Assembly: GCA_001801085.1 (NCBI GenBank)
Contig: MGWR01000059.1
Coordinates: 1-37,930 of the forward strand
From: Gallionellales bacterium GWA2_60_142
Lineage (GTDB): Bacteria > Pseudomonadota > Gammaproteobacteria > Burkholderiales > Gallionellaceae
Length of the DNA stretch: 37,930 nucleotides
Reading direction: 5' to 3'
Shown piece by piece: positions 27,354 to 36,461 of this stretch. How positions within the stretch are numbered: position 1 is the stretch's first letter; every line of letters begins with the position of its first letter. The notes beneath the pieces were generated by a model that ran no database searches, was not told where the DNA came from, and was given only the letters and a program-made list of their open reading frames with translations. The position numbers were made by a program, and so were the translations under genes.

Positions 27354-27818
27354 GCCCCCGATGATAGCCGAATCCAGTTAGAACTCGCCGACGAAGCCGC
27401 GACACTCGCGCTCGCGCAGCGTCTGGCCGCGCGGCTGACGCCCGGTCTGGTGATCTATCTGCACGGCGATCTGGGCGCGGGCAAGACCACGCTGGTGCGC
27501 GGCGTGCTGAACGCGCTGGGACATACCGGGCGCGTGAAGAGCCCGACCTACACGCTGCTCGAACCCTATAGCGCCGGAGGACTGGAGCTGCGCCACTTCG
27601 ACCTGTATCGGCTGAACGACGAAGAGGAATGGGAGTCCGCCGGATTCCGCGACGAGTTCGACGGGCACAATGTTTTCTTCATCGAATGGCCGGAAAAAGC
27701 TCAAGGTTTGATCCCCGCTGCCGATATGGAGATCGATCTCGACATCGCCGGCGAGGGGCGCATCGCCACCCTCCTGGCGAGCACAAAAACAGGACGCGAA
27801 TGTCTAGAGCGCTTGTAA
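27345..27818 (+). CDS. tsaE: tRNA threonylcarbamoyladenosine synthesis ATPase TsaE
   Basis: TsaE is the ATPase that works with TsaB and TsaD in t6A37 modification of ANN-decoding tRNAs. The 157 residues include Walker A GDLGAGKTT, the switch-like SPTYTLLEPY, HFDLYRLNDEEEWESAG and IEWPEKA. No ATG is available in frame; TTG at 27345 is preceded by AAAGGA about 8 nt upstream, so a TTG start is likely (27348 is the other option). The gene overlaps queG divergently by 9 bp and amiC by 19 bp, the usual tsaE-amiC arrangement. Confidence 0.94.
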   Translation: MLHAPDDSRIQLELADEAATLALAQRLAARLTPGLVIYLHGDLGAGKTTLVRGVLNALGHTGRVKSPTYTLLEPYSAGGLELRHFDLYRLNDEEEWESAGFRDEFDGHNVFFIEWPEKAQGLIPAADMEIDLDIAGEGRIATLLASTKTGRECLERL

Positions 27819-29107
27819 TCCTCATTGCACTCCTGACCTGCCTGCCGCAGGCCTGGGCCGCCACGCCCATCGCATCCGCACGCATCTGGCCTGCGGAGGA
27901 TTACACGCGGCTGACGCTGGAATCGAAGCAGCCTGTCCGCCACAAGATGTTCTCGGTGAAGAACCCGGACCGTCTGGTGATCGATCTCGAAGGCGTCGAA
28001 CTCGGTGCAGAACTCAACGGCCTGACCAAACTCGTCGGCAGCGACGACCCTTATGTGAAGAGCGTGCGCGTCGGTCGCTTCAAGCCCGGCATGGTGCGGC
28101 TGGTGCTCGACCTCAAGACCGAAGTCAAACCGCAGCTGTTCGACCTGAAGCCAGTCAAGGATTACGGTCACCGCCTAGTGCTGGATGTGTATCCCGCCCA
28201 TCCCGCCGACCCGCTGATGGCATTGCTGGATCAGCCCGCCGCAGCGGCGAGCGCGCCGGTCGCCGCCGAGCCGGAAAAGACGGTCGCCCCCGAAAAGATC
28301 GTTGCTGAAGAAAAGCTGAAACTCGAACCTGCCTCCACGATCGCGAAGAACGACAAGCCAGCCCCGGCCATTCCCGAGATGCGCGCGCGCACACTGGTGA
28401 TCGCGCTCGACGCGGGGCACGGCGGCGAAGACCCCGGCGCGATCGGCCGCAACGGTTCGAAGGAAAAGCACGTCACGCTGGCCGTCGCGCGCAGGCTCAA
28501 GGCGATGATGGCCGAGATGCCCAACATGCGCGGCGTGCTGATCCGCGACGGCGACTACTTCATCCCCTTGGGCGGCCGCATTGCGAAGGCGCGCAAGGCC
28601 AATGCCGACCTGTTCATTTCCATCCATGCCGACGCCTTCATCAAGCCGAGCGCGCGCGGCTCCTCGGTGTTTGCGCTGTCCGAACACGGTGCGACCAGCA
28701 CCGCGGCGCGCTGGCTGGCGAAAAAGGAAAACGAGGCCGACCTGATCGGCGGCGTGAACATCGCGGTGAAAGATCCGTATCTGGCACGCACGCTGCTCGA
28801 CCTGTCTCAGACCGCGACGATCAACGACAGCATGAAGCTGGCCAAACATGTGCTGGGCGAACTGGGCGACATCAACGACCTGCATCGCGGCCACGTCGAA
28901 CAGGCCGGTTTCGCCGTGCTGAAGTCGCCGGACATCCCGTCCATCCTGATCGAGACCGCCTTCATCAGCAACCCGGACGAGGAACGCCGCCTCAACGACG
29001 AGGACTACCAGAACAAACTTGCCGGCGCGATCCTGAACGGCATCAACCGCTATTTCGCGCAGAACCCGGCGCTGTCGCGGCAGAAATACGCGCAACAGGA
29101 GTTTTAG
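27800..29107 (+). CDS. amiC: N-acetylmuramoyl-L-alanine amidase (AmiC-like)
   Basis: The product is a periplasmic zinc amidase that splits septal peptidoglycan during daughter-cell separation. From ATG 27800 (AGGA five nt upstream) it has 435 residues: signal peptide ending LPQAWAAT; an AMIN domain for septal targeting (KMFSVKNPDRLVIDLEGVEL); an Ala/Pro/Glu-rich linker; and an Amidase_3 domain with LDAGHGGEDPGA, SIHADAF and the catalytic glutamate in ILIETAFISNP. An open frame exists upstream to 27629 inside tsaE, which I exclude because of the clear signal peptide. The division partners (EnvC/NlpD type) are not in the window. Confidence 0.94.
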   Translation: MSRALVILIALLTCLPQAWAATPIASARIWPAEDYTRLTLESKQPVRHKMFSVKNPDRLVIDLEGVELGAELNGLTKLVGSDDPYVKSVRVGRFKPGMVRLVLDLKTEVKPQLFDLKPVKDYGHRLVLDVYPAHPADPLMALLDQPAAAASAPVAAEPEKTVAPEKIVAEEKLKLEPASTIAKNDKPAPAIPEMRARTLVIALDAGHGGEDPGAIGRNGSKEKHVTLAVARRLKAMMAEMPNMRGVLIRDGDYFIPLGGRIAKARKANADLFISIHADAFIKPSARGSSVFALSEHGATSTAARWLAKKENEADLIGGVNIAVKDPYLARTLLDLSQTATINDSMKLAKHVLGELGDINDLHRGHVEQAGFAVLKSPDIPSILIETAFISNPDEERRLNDEDYQNKLAGAILNGINRYFAQNPALSRQKYAQQEF

Positions 29108-29184
29108 TCATCCTGCCGGATGAGCTTGTACAACAAATCACGTTCCATATAATCAGCTGCGTTCATTCCCTGCCAGAGGTCGCC

Positions 29185-29385
29185 ATGAACACCGCCGAAT
29201 ATCTACTGATCGAAAAAATCCTGCAACTGCCGCTGGCACGCCAAGCGGAATTCACCGACTTCGTGGACTTCCTGCACAGCCGCAAGAACAACCGCGCGCA
29301 GGTACAGGACGCCGCCCAAACTTCCGTAGCCAGCTTCGCCGCCGTCAGGGACAACGACGCCGACGCGGCTTACGACAAGCTGTAA
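29185..29385 (+). CDS. Small DUF2281-like, VapB-type protein without a visible toxin
   Basis: The 66 residues start at ATG 29185 with AGAGGT 5 nt upstream. The first half, IEKILQLPLARQAEFTDFVDFL, has the Leu-Pro and 'DFVeFL' pattern of DUF2281/VapB-like antitoxins; the second half is acidic and probably disordered. No toxin ORF follows; the gene is bounded by amiC and a REP doublet. It could be an orphan antitoxin or an unrelated small protein. Confidence 0.65.
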   Translation: MNTAEYLLIEKILQLPLARQAEFTDFVDFLHSRKNNRAQVQDAAQTSVASFAAVRDNDADAAYDKL

Positions 29386-29420
29386 TTGCCCGCCATTCCC
29401 GCAATGGCCTCCGAATCCAC

Positions 29421-29510
29421 GTAGGGCGGATGAGCCGCAGGCGTTATCCGCCGAATGAGGTTTCCGATTGGTCTCCATGTGGCGGAAGGCGCTACGCTTT
29501 TCCGCCCTAC
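29421..29510. repeat. Inverted REP doublet (GTAGGGCGG family) at the 3' end of cysM
   Basis: Unit 1 (29421-29452) starts GTAGGGCGGATGAG and unit 2 (29481-29510) is inverted, ending CCGCCCTAC. They are the same two units as at 24646-24723, arranged as a mirror image. The element ends 4 bp before the cysM stop codon, so it may shape or protect the 3' end of that mRNA. Confidence 0.85.
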
Positions 29511-29514
29511 AAAA

Positions 29515-30402
29515 TCAAGCCGGAAACACCCCGGTGGAAAGATAGCGGTCCCCACGGTCGCAGACGATGGAAACGATGACCGCATGCTCTACCCGCTGCG
29601 ACAGCCGCAGCGCGACCGACATCGCGCCGCCGGACGAAATGCCGCAGAAGATGCCTTCCTCGCGAGCCAGCCGCCGCGTCATTTCCTCGGCATCCGGCTG
29701 GCCGACATACTCCAGCGCATCGACGTTCTTCGGGCTATAAATTTTCGGCAGGTAAGCTTCGGGCCATTTGCGGATGCCGGGGATTTGCGCGCCCTCTTCC
29801 GGCTGCACGCCGACGATGCGGATGTCCGGATTCTGTTCCTTGAAGTAGCGCGCGCAGCCCATCAGCGTGCCGGTGGTGCCCATGCTGCTGACAAAATGGG
29901 TGATTTTGCCCTGCGTGTCGCGCCAGATCTCGGGGGCCGTGCCTTCGTAGTGCGCGAGCGGGTTGTCCGGATTGCCGAACTGGTCGAGGATGATGCCGCG
30001 TCCCGCAGCGCGCAACTGCTCCGCGGTGTCGCGCGCCAGTTCCATGCTGCCTTCCTTGCTCGTCAGCACCAGTTCCGCGCCGAACGCGCGCATGGTCTGG
30101 CGGCGCTCGATGCTCTGGTTCTCCGGCATCACCAATATCATCTTGTAGCCGCGCATCGCCGCCGCCATCGCCAGCGCGATACCGGTGTTGCCAGAGGTCG
30201 CCTCGATCAGCGTGTCGCCAGGTTTGATGTCGCCGCGCGCCTCGGCACGGGCGATCATCGACAGCGCAGGCCTGTCCTTCACCGAACCAGCAGGATTGTT
30301 GCCTTCGAGCTTGGCGAGGATGACGTTTGAGGTGTCGCCGGGTATGCGCTTCAGCCGTACCAGCGGCGTGTTGCCGACAAAGTCTTCGATAGTTGAGTAC
30401 AT
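29515..30402 (-). CDS. cysM: Cysteine synthase B family (O-acetylserine sulfhydrylase)
   Basis: CysM joins sulfide or thiosulfate to O-acetylserine using PLP. From ATG 30402 (MYSTIEDFVGNTPLVRL) it has 295 residues. The PLP lysine is in NPAGSVKDRPAL, followed by the substrate loop [10 protein letters not shown] and the phosphate-binding GTTGTLMG. The NPAGSVKDR form and the shorter length favour CysM over CysK. An AGG about 7 nt upstream supports the start; the frame to 30474 lies in a REP element. cysK is just upstream on the same strand, separated by a REP doublet. Confidence 0.92.
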   Translation of the reverse strand: MYSTIEDFVGNTPLVRLKRIPGDTSNVILAKLEGNNPAGSVKDRPALSMIARAEARGDIKPGDTLIEATSGNTGIALAMAAAMRGYKMILVMPENQSIERRQTMRAFGAELVLTSKEGSMELARDTAEQLRAAGRGIILDQFGNPDNPLAHYEGTAPEIWRDTQGKITHFVSSMGTTGTLMGCARYFKEQNPDIRIVGVQPEEGAQIPGIRKWPEAYLPKIYSPKNVDALEYVGQPDAEEMTRRLAREEGIFCGISSGGAMSVALRLSQRVEHAVIVSIVCDRGDRYLSTGVFPA

Positions 30403-30456
30403 CGTATGGCCTAGAAAATCGGGAATGGCGGCATGATAACCGCTGCGGCGCATCGT

Positions 30457-30529
30457 CATAGGGGCGCGATTCATCGCGCCCGGTTTCGATCATGGAAAAA
30501 TCAAGGGCACGGCGCGCCGTGCCCCTACA
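30457..30529. repeat. Inverted REP doublet (TAGGGGC family) between cysK and cysM
   Basis: Unit 1 (GGGGCGCGAT-tc-ATCGCGCCC, 30461-30481) and unit 2 (a perfect 20-bp palindrome with core CACGGCGCGCCGTG, 30505-30524, ending CTAC) face each other. The core of unit 2 matches the element after dut. The doublet layout matches the one inside the MmeI-like gene. It lies just after the cysK stop, in the 151 bp before the cysM start. Confidence 0.85.
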
Positions 30530-30553
30530 CCATGCGTTTTTGAACCCCCGTAA

Positions 30554-31531
30554 TTAGAGCGGCAATCCTGCCGCGTCGAACATGCCTTCGAACAGCACCG
30601 AGCTCAGGTAGCGTTCGCTAGAATCCGGCAGGATAACGACGATGGTCTTGCCCGCATTCTCCGGACGCTGTGCGACGCGCAGCGCGGCAGCGACCGCGGC
30701 GCCCGACGAGATACCGGCGAGGATGCCTTCTTCCTGCGCCAGACGGCGCGCATACAGCACCGCGTCTTCGTTGCTGACGGTCTCGATATCGTCGATCAGC
30801 GACAGGTCGAGAATGTCCGGCACGAAGCCCGCGCCTATGCCCTGTATCTTGTGCGGTGCGGGCTTCAGTTCCTGCCCGGCGCGCTTCTGCGTCAGGACCG
30901 GGCTGGACAGCGGCTCGACCGCAACGGAGCGGATCGCCCGACCCTTGGTCTGTTTCAGGTAACGCGTGACGCCGGTGATCGTGCCGCCGGTGCCGACGCC
31001 CGCGACGAATACATCGACGTTGCCGTCGGTGTCGTTCCAAATCTCGGGGCCGGTGGTGGCCTCGTGGATCGCCGGATTGGCCGGATTCTTGAACTGCTGT
31101 AGCAACACGTAGCGCGACGGATCGGACTCGGCGATTTCGGTCGCCTTGGCGATCGCGCCGCTCATACCCTTCGCGCCTTCGGTCAGCACCAACGTCGCAC
31201 CCAGCGCGACCAGCAGCTTGCGTCGCTCTATGCTCATCGTCTCCGGCATCGTCAGCGTGATCGGAATGCCGCGCGCGGCGGCGACGAAGGCCAGCGCGAT
31301 GCCGGTGTTGCCGGAAGTCGGCTCGACCAGTTCCTTGCCGGGCCCCAGCAGGCCGCGCTTCTCGGCGTCCCAGATCATCGCCGCGCCGATGCGGCACTTC
31401 ACCGAGTAGGCCGGATTACGGCCTTCGATCTTCGCCAACACGGTGGCGTTGACGCCGTCGGTCACACGGTTCAGGCGCACCAGCGGCGTGTGTCCTATCG
31501 TCAATGAGTTATCTGCATACCAGTTAGCCAT
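30554..31531 (-). CDS. cysK: Cysteine synthase A (O-acetylserine sulfhydrylase)
   Basis: CysK makes cysteine from O-acetylserine and sulfide with PLP. From ATG 31531 (AGGAGAGG upstream) it has 325 residues. The PLP lysine is in [20 protein letters not shown], followed by [22 protein letters not shown] and [11 protein letters not shown]. The SVKCRIG form is typical of CysK. With cysM downstream, the cell has both isozymes side by side; each has its own ribosome site, and a REP doublet sits between them. Confidence 0.94.
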   Translation of the reverse strand: MANWYADNSLTIGHTPLVRLNRVTDGVNATVLAKIEGRNPAYSVKCRIGAAMIWDAEKRGLLGPGKELVEPTSGNTGIALAFVAAARGIPITLTMPETMSIERRKLLVALGATLVLTEGAKGMSGAIAKATEIAESDPSRYVLLQQFKNPANPAIHEATTGPEIWNDTDGNVDVFVAGVGTGGTITGVTRYLKQTKGRAIRSVAVEPLSSPVLTQKRAGQELKPAPHKIQGIGAGFVPDILDLSLIDDIETVSNEDAVLYARRLAQEEGILAGISSGAAVAAALRVAQRPENAGKTIVVILPDSSERYLSSVLFEGMFDAAGLPL

Positions 31532-31569
31532 GTTTCGTTCCTCTCCTGATTGAAGGTTAGTACGGCGCA

Positions 31570-31597
31570 ACTATAGGGGATGCGGCTTATTCCGCAA
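31570..31597 (-). promoter_or_regulatory. Candidate cysK promoter
   Basis: On the minus strand, TTGCGG (31597-31592), a 16-bp spacer and TATAGT (31575-31570) form a plausible promoter 39 bp before the cysK ATG. A small hairpin TGCGG/CCGCA (31581-31596) lies inside the spacer and may be an operator. Confidence 0.4.
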
Positions 31598-31636
31598 AAT
31601 GACGATTTGTTATTTCTTTATGCCTTTTACTTTGAC

Positions 31637-32635
31637 CTAACCGGCGATTTTGATCATGTGCTGCACGTAGCGCGAAACGCCCTGCTCGACCGTCAGAAAC
31701 GCTTCGGCATAACCAGTCTCGCGTAGCGCGGCGATGTCGGCCTGGGTGTAGCTCTGGTACTTGCCGCGTAGTGCATCCGGGAACGGGATGTATTCGATCA
31801 GCCCTTGTTGCAGCAACTCGGCATGGCTCAACGCGGGCTTGCCTTCGGCCTCTCGTAGCGTGTTGACGGTCGCGACCGCGACATCGTTGAAGCTCTGCGC
31901 CTGCCCGGTACCGAGGTTGAAGATGCCGGATTTGTGCGGATGGTCGAGGAAGAACATGTTGACCTTGACCACGTCCTCGATGGACACGAAATCGCGCAAC
32001 TGGCCACCGTTGGCGTAACCGTCGCAGCCCTCGAACAGCTTGACCTTGCCCTCGGCGCGATACTGGTTAAAGAAGTGGAACGCGACCGAAGCCATGCGGC
32101 CCTTGTGCTGCTCGCGCTGGCCGTACACGTTGAAGTAGCGCAGGCCGACGATCTGCGCATTGCGCTTGTGCCAGCGGCGACGCACGATCTGGTCGAACAG
32201 GAATTTGGAATAGGCGTACACGTTCAGCGGCGATTCGTTCTCGCGACGCTCCTTGAACTCGGAACCGCCGCCGTACACCGAGGCCGATGACGCATACAGG
32301 AACGGGATCTCCTCGTTCTGGCAATAGTTCAGCAACTCCAGCGAATACCGGTAGTTGTTCTCCATCATGTAGCGACCGTCGGTCTCCATCGTGTCGGAGC
32401 ACGCGCCCTGATGAAATACGCCGGAGACCAGCCCGTCGAAGAAGCCGTCCTGCAACTTCTTCAGGAAATCTTCCTTGTCGAGAAAGTCCGCGATCTCGCA
32501 ATCCACCAGGTTTCTGAACTTATCGGCCTTCTTAAGATTGTCCACCGCAATGATGTTGTGCTCGCCGCGCTCGTTGAGCGCCTTGACCAGGTTGGAGCCG
32601 ATAAAACCGGCGGCTCCTGTAACGATGTAATACAT
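31637..32635 (-). CDS. hldD: ADP-L-glycero-D-manno-heptose-6-epimerase
   Basis: HldD (RfaD) epimerises ADP-D-glycero-D-manno-heptose to the L,D form used in the lipopolysaccharide inner core. The 332-residue protein is an extended short-chain dehydrogenase with NADP site [12 protein letters not shown], the SxxxY-K triad in SSASVYGGG and YAYSKF, and the family-specific [20 protein letters not shown]. From ATG 32635 an AAGGA lies about 7 nt upstream; the frame further to 32728 is intergenic. It follows hldA across a 128-bp spacer with an inverted repeat. Confidence 0.96.
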   Translation of the reverse strand: MYYIVTGAAGFIGSNLVKALNERGEHNIIAVDNLKKADKFRNLVDCEIADFLDKEDFLKKLQDGFFDGLVSGVFHQGACSDTMETDGRYMMENNYRYSLELLNYCQNEEIPFLYASSASVYGGGSEFKERRENESPLNVYAYSKFLFDQIVRRRWHKRNAQIVGLRYFNVYGQREQHKGRMASVAFHFFNQYRAEGKVKLFEGCDGYANGGQLRDFVSIEDVVKVNMFFLDHPHKSGIFNLGTGQAQSFNDVAVATVNTLREAEGKPALSHAELLQQGLIEYIPFPDALRGKYQSYTQADIAALRETGYAEAFLTVEQGVSRYVQHMIKIAG

Positions 32636-32673
32636 CTTTATTCCTTTCGATTTGCCCGTTAGGAAGGCGTAAC

Positions 32674-32754
32674 GGGGAGTAGTAAGTGGAACGGTGCTGC
32701 GCACCACAGTGGGGAGTTGGAAAACCATCCCCTACTCCCCACTTACCACTCCCC
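32674..32754. repeat. Inverted repeat and G-rich spacer between hldA and hldD
   Basis: GGGGAGTAGTAAGTGG (32674-32689) pairs with CCACTTACCACTCCCC (32739-32754) at 15 of 16 positions. A small hairpin GGTGC-tgc-GCACC lies at 32693-32705. On the hldA-hldD mRNA one arm carries three GGGG runs. It may be a dispersed repeat, a stability hairpin or a G-quadruplex former; the sequence alone does not decide. Confidence 0.7.
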
Positions 32755-32763
32755 ACTATCCGC

Positions 32764-33705
32764 CTATCCCATATCCTGAACGATTTCCTCACGGCTGACC
32801 ACCGCCGTCCCCAGCTTGCCGACAACGATGCCGGCCGCGCGGTTGGCGATGCGCATTGCCTCCGGCAGTTCCGCGCCGCTCGCCAGCATCACCGCCAGCG
32901 TCGCGATCACGGTGTCGCCTGCGCCGCTGACATCGAACACTTCGCGCGTCTGCGTCGGCTCGTGCAACGCGCTGCCCTCACGGTACAGGCTCATGCCGTC
33001 TTCGCTGCGCGTGACCAGCAGCGCCTCCAGATCCAATTCGCGGCGCAGTTTGTCGGCGCGTGCGCCGAAGTCTTCCTCGCTCTTCCAGCTGCCCGCGACC
33101 TCGCGGAACTCGCTGCGGTTTGGCGTCAGCAGCGACGCGCCGCGGTAGCGCGCGTAGTCGTCGCCCTTGGGATCGACCAGCACCGGCTTGCCGGCGGCAC
33201 GCGCTAGCTTGATCATCTCTGCGATATGCGCCAGCCCGCCCTTGCCGTAATCGGACAGCACGACGACATCGGCTTCCGGCAGTTTGGTGCGGAAGTCCGC
33301 GAGCTTGGCGTTCAGCACTTCGTGGCTGGGCGTCGTCTCGAAGTCAATGCGCAGCAACTGCTGCTGGCGCGCGACGGCACGCAGCTTGATCGTGGTCGAG
33401 ATCGTGTTGTCGCGTTGCAGCAGGGCTTCCACCCGACCCTGCTCGGTCAGCAGGCGCTGCAGGCAATCGCCGGCCTCGTCCGCGCCGACCACCGACAACA
33501 GGGTGCAGCGCGCGCCTAGCGCGGCGATGTTACGCGCGACGTTGGCTGCACCGCCCGGGCGCTCCTCGACGCGAGTCACCTTCAGCACCGGCACCGGCGC
33601 TTCCGGCGAGATGCGGCTGACATCGCCGAACCAGTAGCGGTCCAGCATCACATCGCCGACCACCAGTATTTTTGCGTTTTCGAATTTGGGTAATGCCGTC
33701 ATCAT
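32764..33705 (-). CDS. hldA: D-glycero-beta-D-manno-heptose-7-phosphate kinase (stand-alone)
   Basis: The enzyme phosphorylates heptose 7-phosphate at C1 on the way to ADP-heptose. The 313 residues form a PfkB/ribokinase-like kinase: N-terminal [17 protein letters not shown], the [15 protein letters not shown] signature and the C-terminal [12 protein letters not shown] with the catalytic Asp. The nucleotidyltransferase half of E. coli HldE is absent, as in other betaproteobacteria with separate hldA and hldC. Two ATGs in tandem (33705 and 33702) are possible starts, with GGAG upstream; the start overlaps the pyrF stop. Confidence 0.93.
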   Translation of the reverse strand: MMTALPKFENAKILVVGDVMLDRYWFGDVSRISPEAPVPVLKVTRVEERPGGAANVARNIAALGARCTLLSVVGADEAGDCLQRLLTEQGRVEALLQRDNTISTTIKLRAVARQQQLLRIDFETTPSHEVLNAKLADFRTKLPEADVVVLSDYGKGGLAHIAEMIKLARAAGKPVLVDPKGDDYARYRGASLLTPNRSEFREVAGSWKSEEDFGARADKLRRELDLEALLVTRSEDGMSLYREGSALHEPTQTREVFDVSGAGDTVIATLAVMLASGAELPEAMRIANRAAGIVVGKLGTAVVSREEIVQDMG

Positions 33706-34418
33706 GCCGCTCCGATCTCGCGGTTGATCGCCGCCAACGCCGCCAAGGGGTCGTCGGCCTTGGTAATCGGCCGGCCGATCACCAGATAGCTGGAACCCGC
33801 CTTGAGTGCTTCCTGCGGCGTCATCACGCGCGACTGATCATCGAGAGCAGCCTGCGCGGGACGGATGCCCGGCGTGACCAGACAGAACTCCTTGCCGCAG
33901 CGTTCGCGCAGCAGCGCGGCTTCCTGCGCCGAGCACACGACGCCGTCCAGTCCGCTGTCGCGCGCCAGCGTCGCCAAACGCAGCACCATCTCCGCCGGTG
34001 TCGCCGCGATGCCGATGTCGGCGAGGTCTTCCTGCGCCATGCTGGTGAGCATGGTCACGGCGATCAGCTTCGGCTGGTGCGTGCAGTTCGCGACCGCTTC
34101 GCGCGCCGCTTCCATCATCCTGCGTCCGCCCAGCGCATGCACGTTGACCATCCACACGCCCAGTCCGGCGGCGGCCTTGCAGGCCTGCGCGGTGGTGTTG
34201 GGGATGTCGTGGAATTTCAGGTCGAGAAATATCTCGAAGCCGCGTTTCATCAGTTGCTCGACCAGCGCCGGGCCGCTGGCGGTGAACATTTCCTTGCCGA
34301 CCTTCAGGCGGCATTGCGTCGGGTCGAGGCGGTCGGCCAGTTCCAGCGCCTGTGCGGCTTGCGGATAGTCCAGCGCGATGATGATTTTTGGGTCGTTCAT
34401 GATCCTGGGATTGCTCAT
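33702..34418 (-). CDS. pyrF: Orotidine 5'-phosphate decarboxylase
   Basis: PyrF makes UMP from OMP, the last step of de novo pyrimidine synthesis. The product has 238 residues from ATG 34418 (AGGA about 8 nt upstream); ATG 34400 ([12 protein letters not shown]) is possible. The catalytic Asp-Lys-Asp network is in [12 protein letters not shown], with MVNVHALGG and the phosphate-binding VIGRPI at the C-terminus. The start overlaps the lapB stop as ATGA and the end overlaps hldA, so lapB-pyrF-hldA is one tightly coupled block. Confidence 0.95.
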   Translation of the reverse strand: MSNPRIMNDPKIIIALDYPQAAQALELADRLDPTQCRLKVGKEMFTASGPALVEQLMKRGFEIFLDLKFHDIPNTTAQACKAAAGLGVWMVNVHALGGRRMMEAAREAVANCTHQPKLIAVTMLTSMAQEDLADIGIAATPAEMVLRLATLARDSGLDGVVCSAQEAALLRERCGKEFCLVTPGIRPAQAALDDQSRVMTPQEALKAGSSYLVIGRPITKADDPLAALAAINREIGAA

Positions 34419-35590
34419 ATGGGTATTCCTGTTTCTTCGGTGCGGCGCGGCTGGTAGCTGTCCCACGACTGGCAGGCCGGGCAATGCCAGTAGAACTGGC
34501 GCGCCTTGAAGCCGCAATGGCCGCAGTGGTAGGTCGCCAGGTTGCGCGTGCGTTTGTGGACGAGGTCTTTCACCAGTTCGACATCAGCGCGTCTGTCCAT
34601 GGGCACTTCCAGCAGCCGCGCTTCGAGCAGCTTGTCCAGCCCAAGCAGCGAGGGGTTGCGCATCAGTTCCTCGCGCACCAGCTTGTAGGCGGAGGACGAA
34701 CCTTCGCTCTTCAGCACCGCGTCGAACAGCACGTTCATCAGGTCGATCGAGTGGTAGCGATCCAGATAGCCCCGCAACAGCGCGATGCCTTCCGCGTCGC
34801 GACCGAGATCGCGATGCACGTTCAGCAGCCGCTCGGCGACCAGCGGCAGATATTGCGCATCCTGTGCCTCGATGTCCTTCCAGAAGGCGATGGCCTCGTC
34901 GGGCCGGCCTTCGGCCAGCGCCATGTCGCCCAGCATCATGCTGGCTCGCACCGCATCGGGATAGGTCGTCAGCGCCTGCCGCAGATGTCCGCGCGCCGCA
35001 TCGGCATCGCCCGCCGCGATCTCTTCGCTGGCGAGTTCGCAATAGAACAGCGCGGCGAGCTTGCCGCGCGACTCGCCGGACAGCGCTTCCAATTGCTGCG
35101 CGACGCCTATTGCCTTGATCCAGTCGTGTTCCTTCTGGAACAGCTCCAGCAGAAATTCCAGCGCGGGCTTCGCGTAGGGCGTCTTCTCCAGTTCGCGAAA
35201 CAGGCTCTCGGCGCGGTCGAAGATGCCGGCCTTCAGGTAATCCTGCGCCAGTTCGAACACTGCCTGCTGGCGCTTGTCGTTATCCAGATCGGCGCGATCC
35301 AGCAGGCTGTGGTGCATGCGCAACGCGCGATCCACCTCGCCGCGTCGGCGGAACAGGCTTCCCAGCGCGAAGTGCAGTTCTATGGTCTGCGGATCGACCT
35401 TGACCACTTCGATGAAAGCCTCGATGGCCTTGTCCTGCTGCTCGTTGAGCAGGAAGTTAAGTCCCTGGAAATACGAATGCGGCAGCGCCTTCGATTCCGA
35501 GAGCAAATCCTTAATATCGATGCGCGCCGCCAGCCATCCCATCCCGAAAAAGAGAGGGAAGATGAGCAGCATCCAGGGTTCAAATTCCAT
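34415..35590 (-). CDS. lapB: Lipopolysaccharide assembly protein B (YciM)
   Basis: LapB is an inner-membrane-anchored TPR protein that, with FtsH, controls breakdown of LpxC and so the rate of lipopolysaccharide synthesis. The 391 residues match the family: an N-terminal membrane helix ([17 protein letters not shown]), a long series of TPR helices, and a C-terminal rubredoxin-like metal site with CGHCGF and CPAC. The ATG at 35590 has AAGG upstream, but that site lies in one arm of an 11-bp long-range inverted repeat. The gene is coupled to pyrF by ATGA. Confidence 0.95.
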   Translation of the reverse strand: MEFEPWMLLIFPLFFGMGWLAARIDIKDLLSESKALPHSYFQGLNFLLNEQQDKAIEAFIEVVKVDPQTIELHFALGSLFRRRGEVDRALRMHHSLLDRADLDNDKRQQAVFELAQDYLKAGIFDRAESLFRELEKTPYAKPALEFLLELFQKEHDWIKAIGVAQQLEALSGESRGKLAALFYCELASEEIAAGDADAARGHLRQALTTYPDAVRASMMLGDMALAEGRPDEAIAFWKDIEAQDAQYLPLVAERLLNVHRDLGRDAEGIALLRGYLDRYHSIDLMNVLFDAVLKSEGSSSAYKLVREELMRNPSLLGLDKLLEARLLEVPMDRRADVELVKDLVHKRTRNLATYHCGHCGFKARQFYWHCPACQSWDSYQPRRTEETGIPI

Positions 35591-35591
35591 T

Positions 35592-35734
35592 TGGTGCCTT
35601 CATAAATCCATTTAACGGGCAAATCGCTGCGTCACGTGCTCGCTCATTCCTCGTCTATCAATCGTGATATGCCTCGTCGTTCGCTGTGCGGCTCCTTGCG
35701 CTTCATCCCGTGAAATGAATTCCTGAAGGCACCA
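35592..35734 (-). promoter_or_regulatory. Long-range inverted repeat covering the lapB ribosome site
   Basis: TGGTGCCTTCA (mRNA sense, 35734-35724) and TGAAGGCACCA (35602-35592) are perfect 11-bp complements, 121 nt apart, in the 160-bp lapA-lapB gap. The second arm contains the AAGG ribosome site and ends just before the ATG. Pairing would hide the start site. No ORF of its own is evident in this gap. Confidence 0.6.
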
Positions 35735-35750
35735 GCAGAATCGAAATAAG

Positions 35751-36047
35751 TCAGGAGGGTTGAATCGGCATCTGCTGCGTTTCGCCGACGCCGGCCAGCG
35801 CATTCTTGACGCGAACTTCGCGCTTAAGCCGTGCGATTTCGCGGCGCTGCTGCAGCACGTTACCGAACATCGCCAACACGCCGATTACCGCACCGGCGGC
35901 GAAGAACATCAGCAGCACGATCACCAGCGAAGACTGCCACTCGAAACCGAAGAAATAGCGCAATGTCACCGGCTGGTCGTTCTTGACCGCAAACCCGAGC
36001 AGCAACACGAACAACACCGCGCGCAACAACCAATTGAGATAATGCAT
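35751..36047 (-). CDS. lapA: LapA-domain membrane protein (YciS)
   Basis: LapA is a small inner-membrane protein encoded with LapB and linked to lipopolysaccharide control. The 98 residues have two membrane segments (LLRAVLFVLLLGFAV and LVIVLLMFFAAGAVIGVLAM) separated by the typical loop KNDQPVTLRYFFGFEW, then a basic coiled tail (QQRREIARLKREV). It comes before lapB, with an unusually long gap for this pair. The terminator at 36097-36134 separates it from ihfB. Confidence 0.9.
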   Translation of the reverse strand: MHYLNWLLRAVLFVLLLGFAVKNDQPVTLRYFFGFEWQSSLVIVLLMFFAAGAVIGVLAMFGNVLQQRREIARLKREVRVKNALAGVGETQQMPIQPS

Positions 36048-36096
36048 AGCTTACGCCCCAAACTCTGGCCCCAAACATGGGCCGCAACGATAGCAT

Positions 36097-36134
36097 AAAA
36101 AATGGCGGCCATACCTTGCGATATGGCCGCCATT
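36097..36134 (-). terminator. Intrinsic terminator after ihfB
   Basis: On the minus strand a 13-bp perfect stem AATGGCGGCCATA/TATGGCCGCCATT with an 8-nt loop is followed by a T run. It lies 26 bp after the ihfB stop and divides rpsA-ihfB from the lapA-lapB group. Confidence 0.92.
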
Positions 36135-36160
36135 CTTATTTACTGCTTACTGCAAGCCGA

Positions 36161-36448
36161 TCAGGACTTAGGTTCGCAAACCCGCTCCCTCAGCTCCTTG
36201 CCTGCCTTGAAATGAGGCACATACTTTGCAGGAACTTTCACCTTATCTCCGGTCTTGGGATTGCGCCCTTGACGCGGCGGACGGTAATTGAGGCCGAAGC
36301 TGCCGAAACCGCGAATCTCAACCCGCCCGCCACGCGACAGCGTGGACGACAGCGTGTCCAGAATCACCTTGACGGCGAGTTCGGCATCCTTGGCCAGCAA
36401 CTGCGGATGCAGTTCAGCCAGCCTTGCGATCAGATCGGAACGGGTCAT
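36161..36448 (-). CDS. ihfB: Integration host factor subunit beta
   Basis: IHF-beta pairs with IHF-alpha to bend DNA at specific sites in recombination, replication and transcription. The 95 residues carry the HU/IHF fold with the signature [21 protein letters not shown], including the Pro that intercalates DNA. The start [12 protein letters not shown] is typical of IhfB. It follows rpsA by 12 bp, the conserved rpsA-ihfB order. Confidence 0.97.
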   Translation of the reverse strand: MTRSDLIARLAELHPQLLAKDAELAVKVILDTLSSTLSRGGRVEIRGFGSFGLNYRPPRQGRNPKTGDKVKVPAKYVPHFKAGKELRERVCEPKS

Positions 36449-36461
36449 TCAAGTCCTCGAC

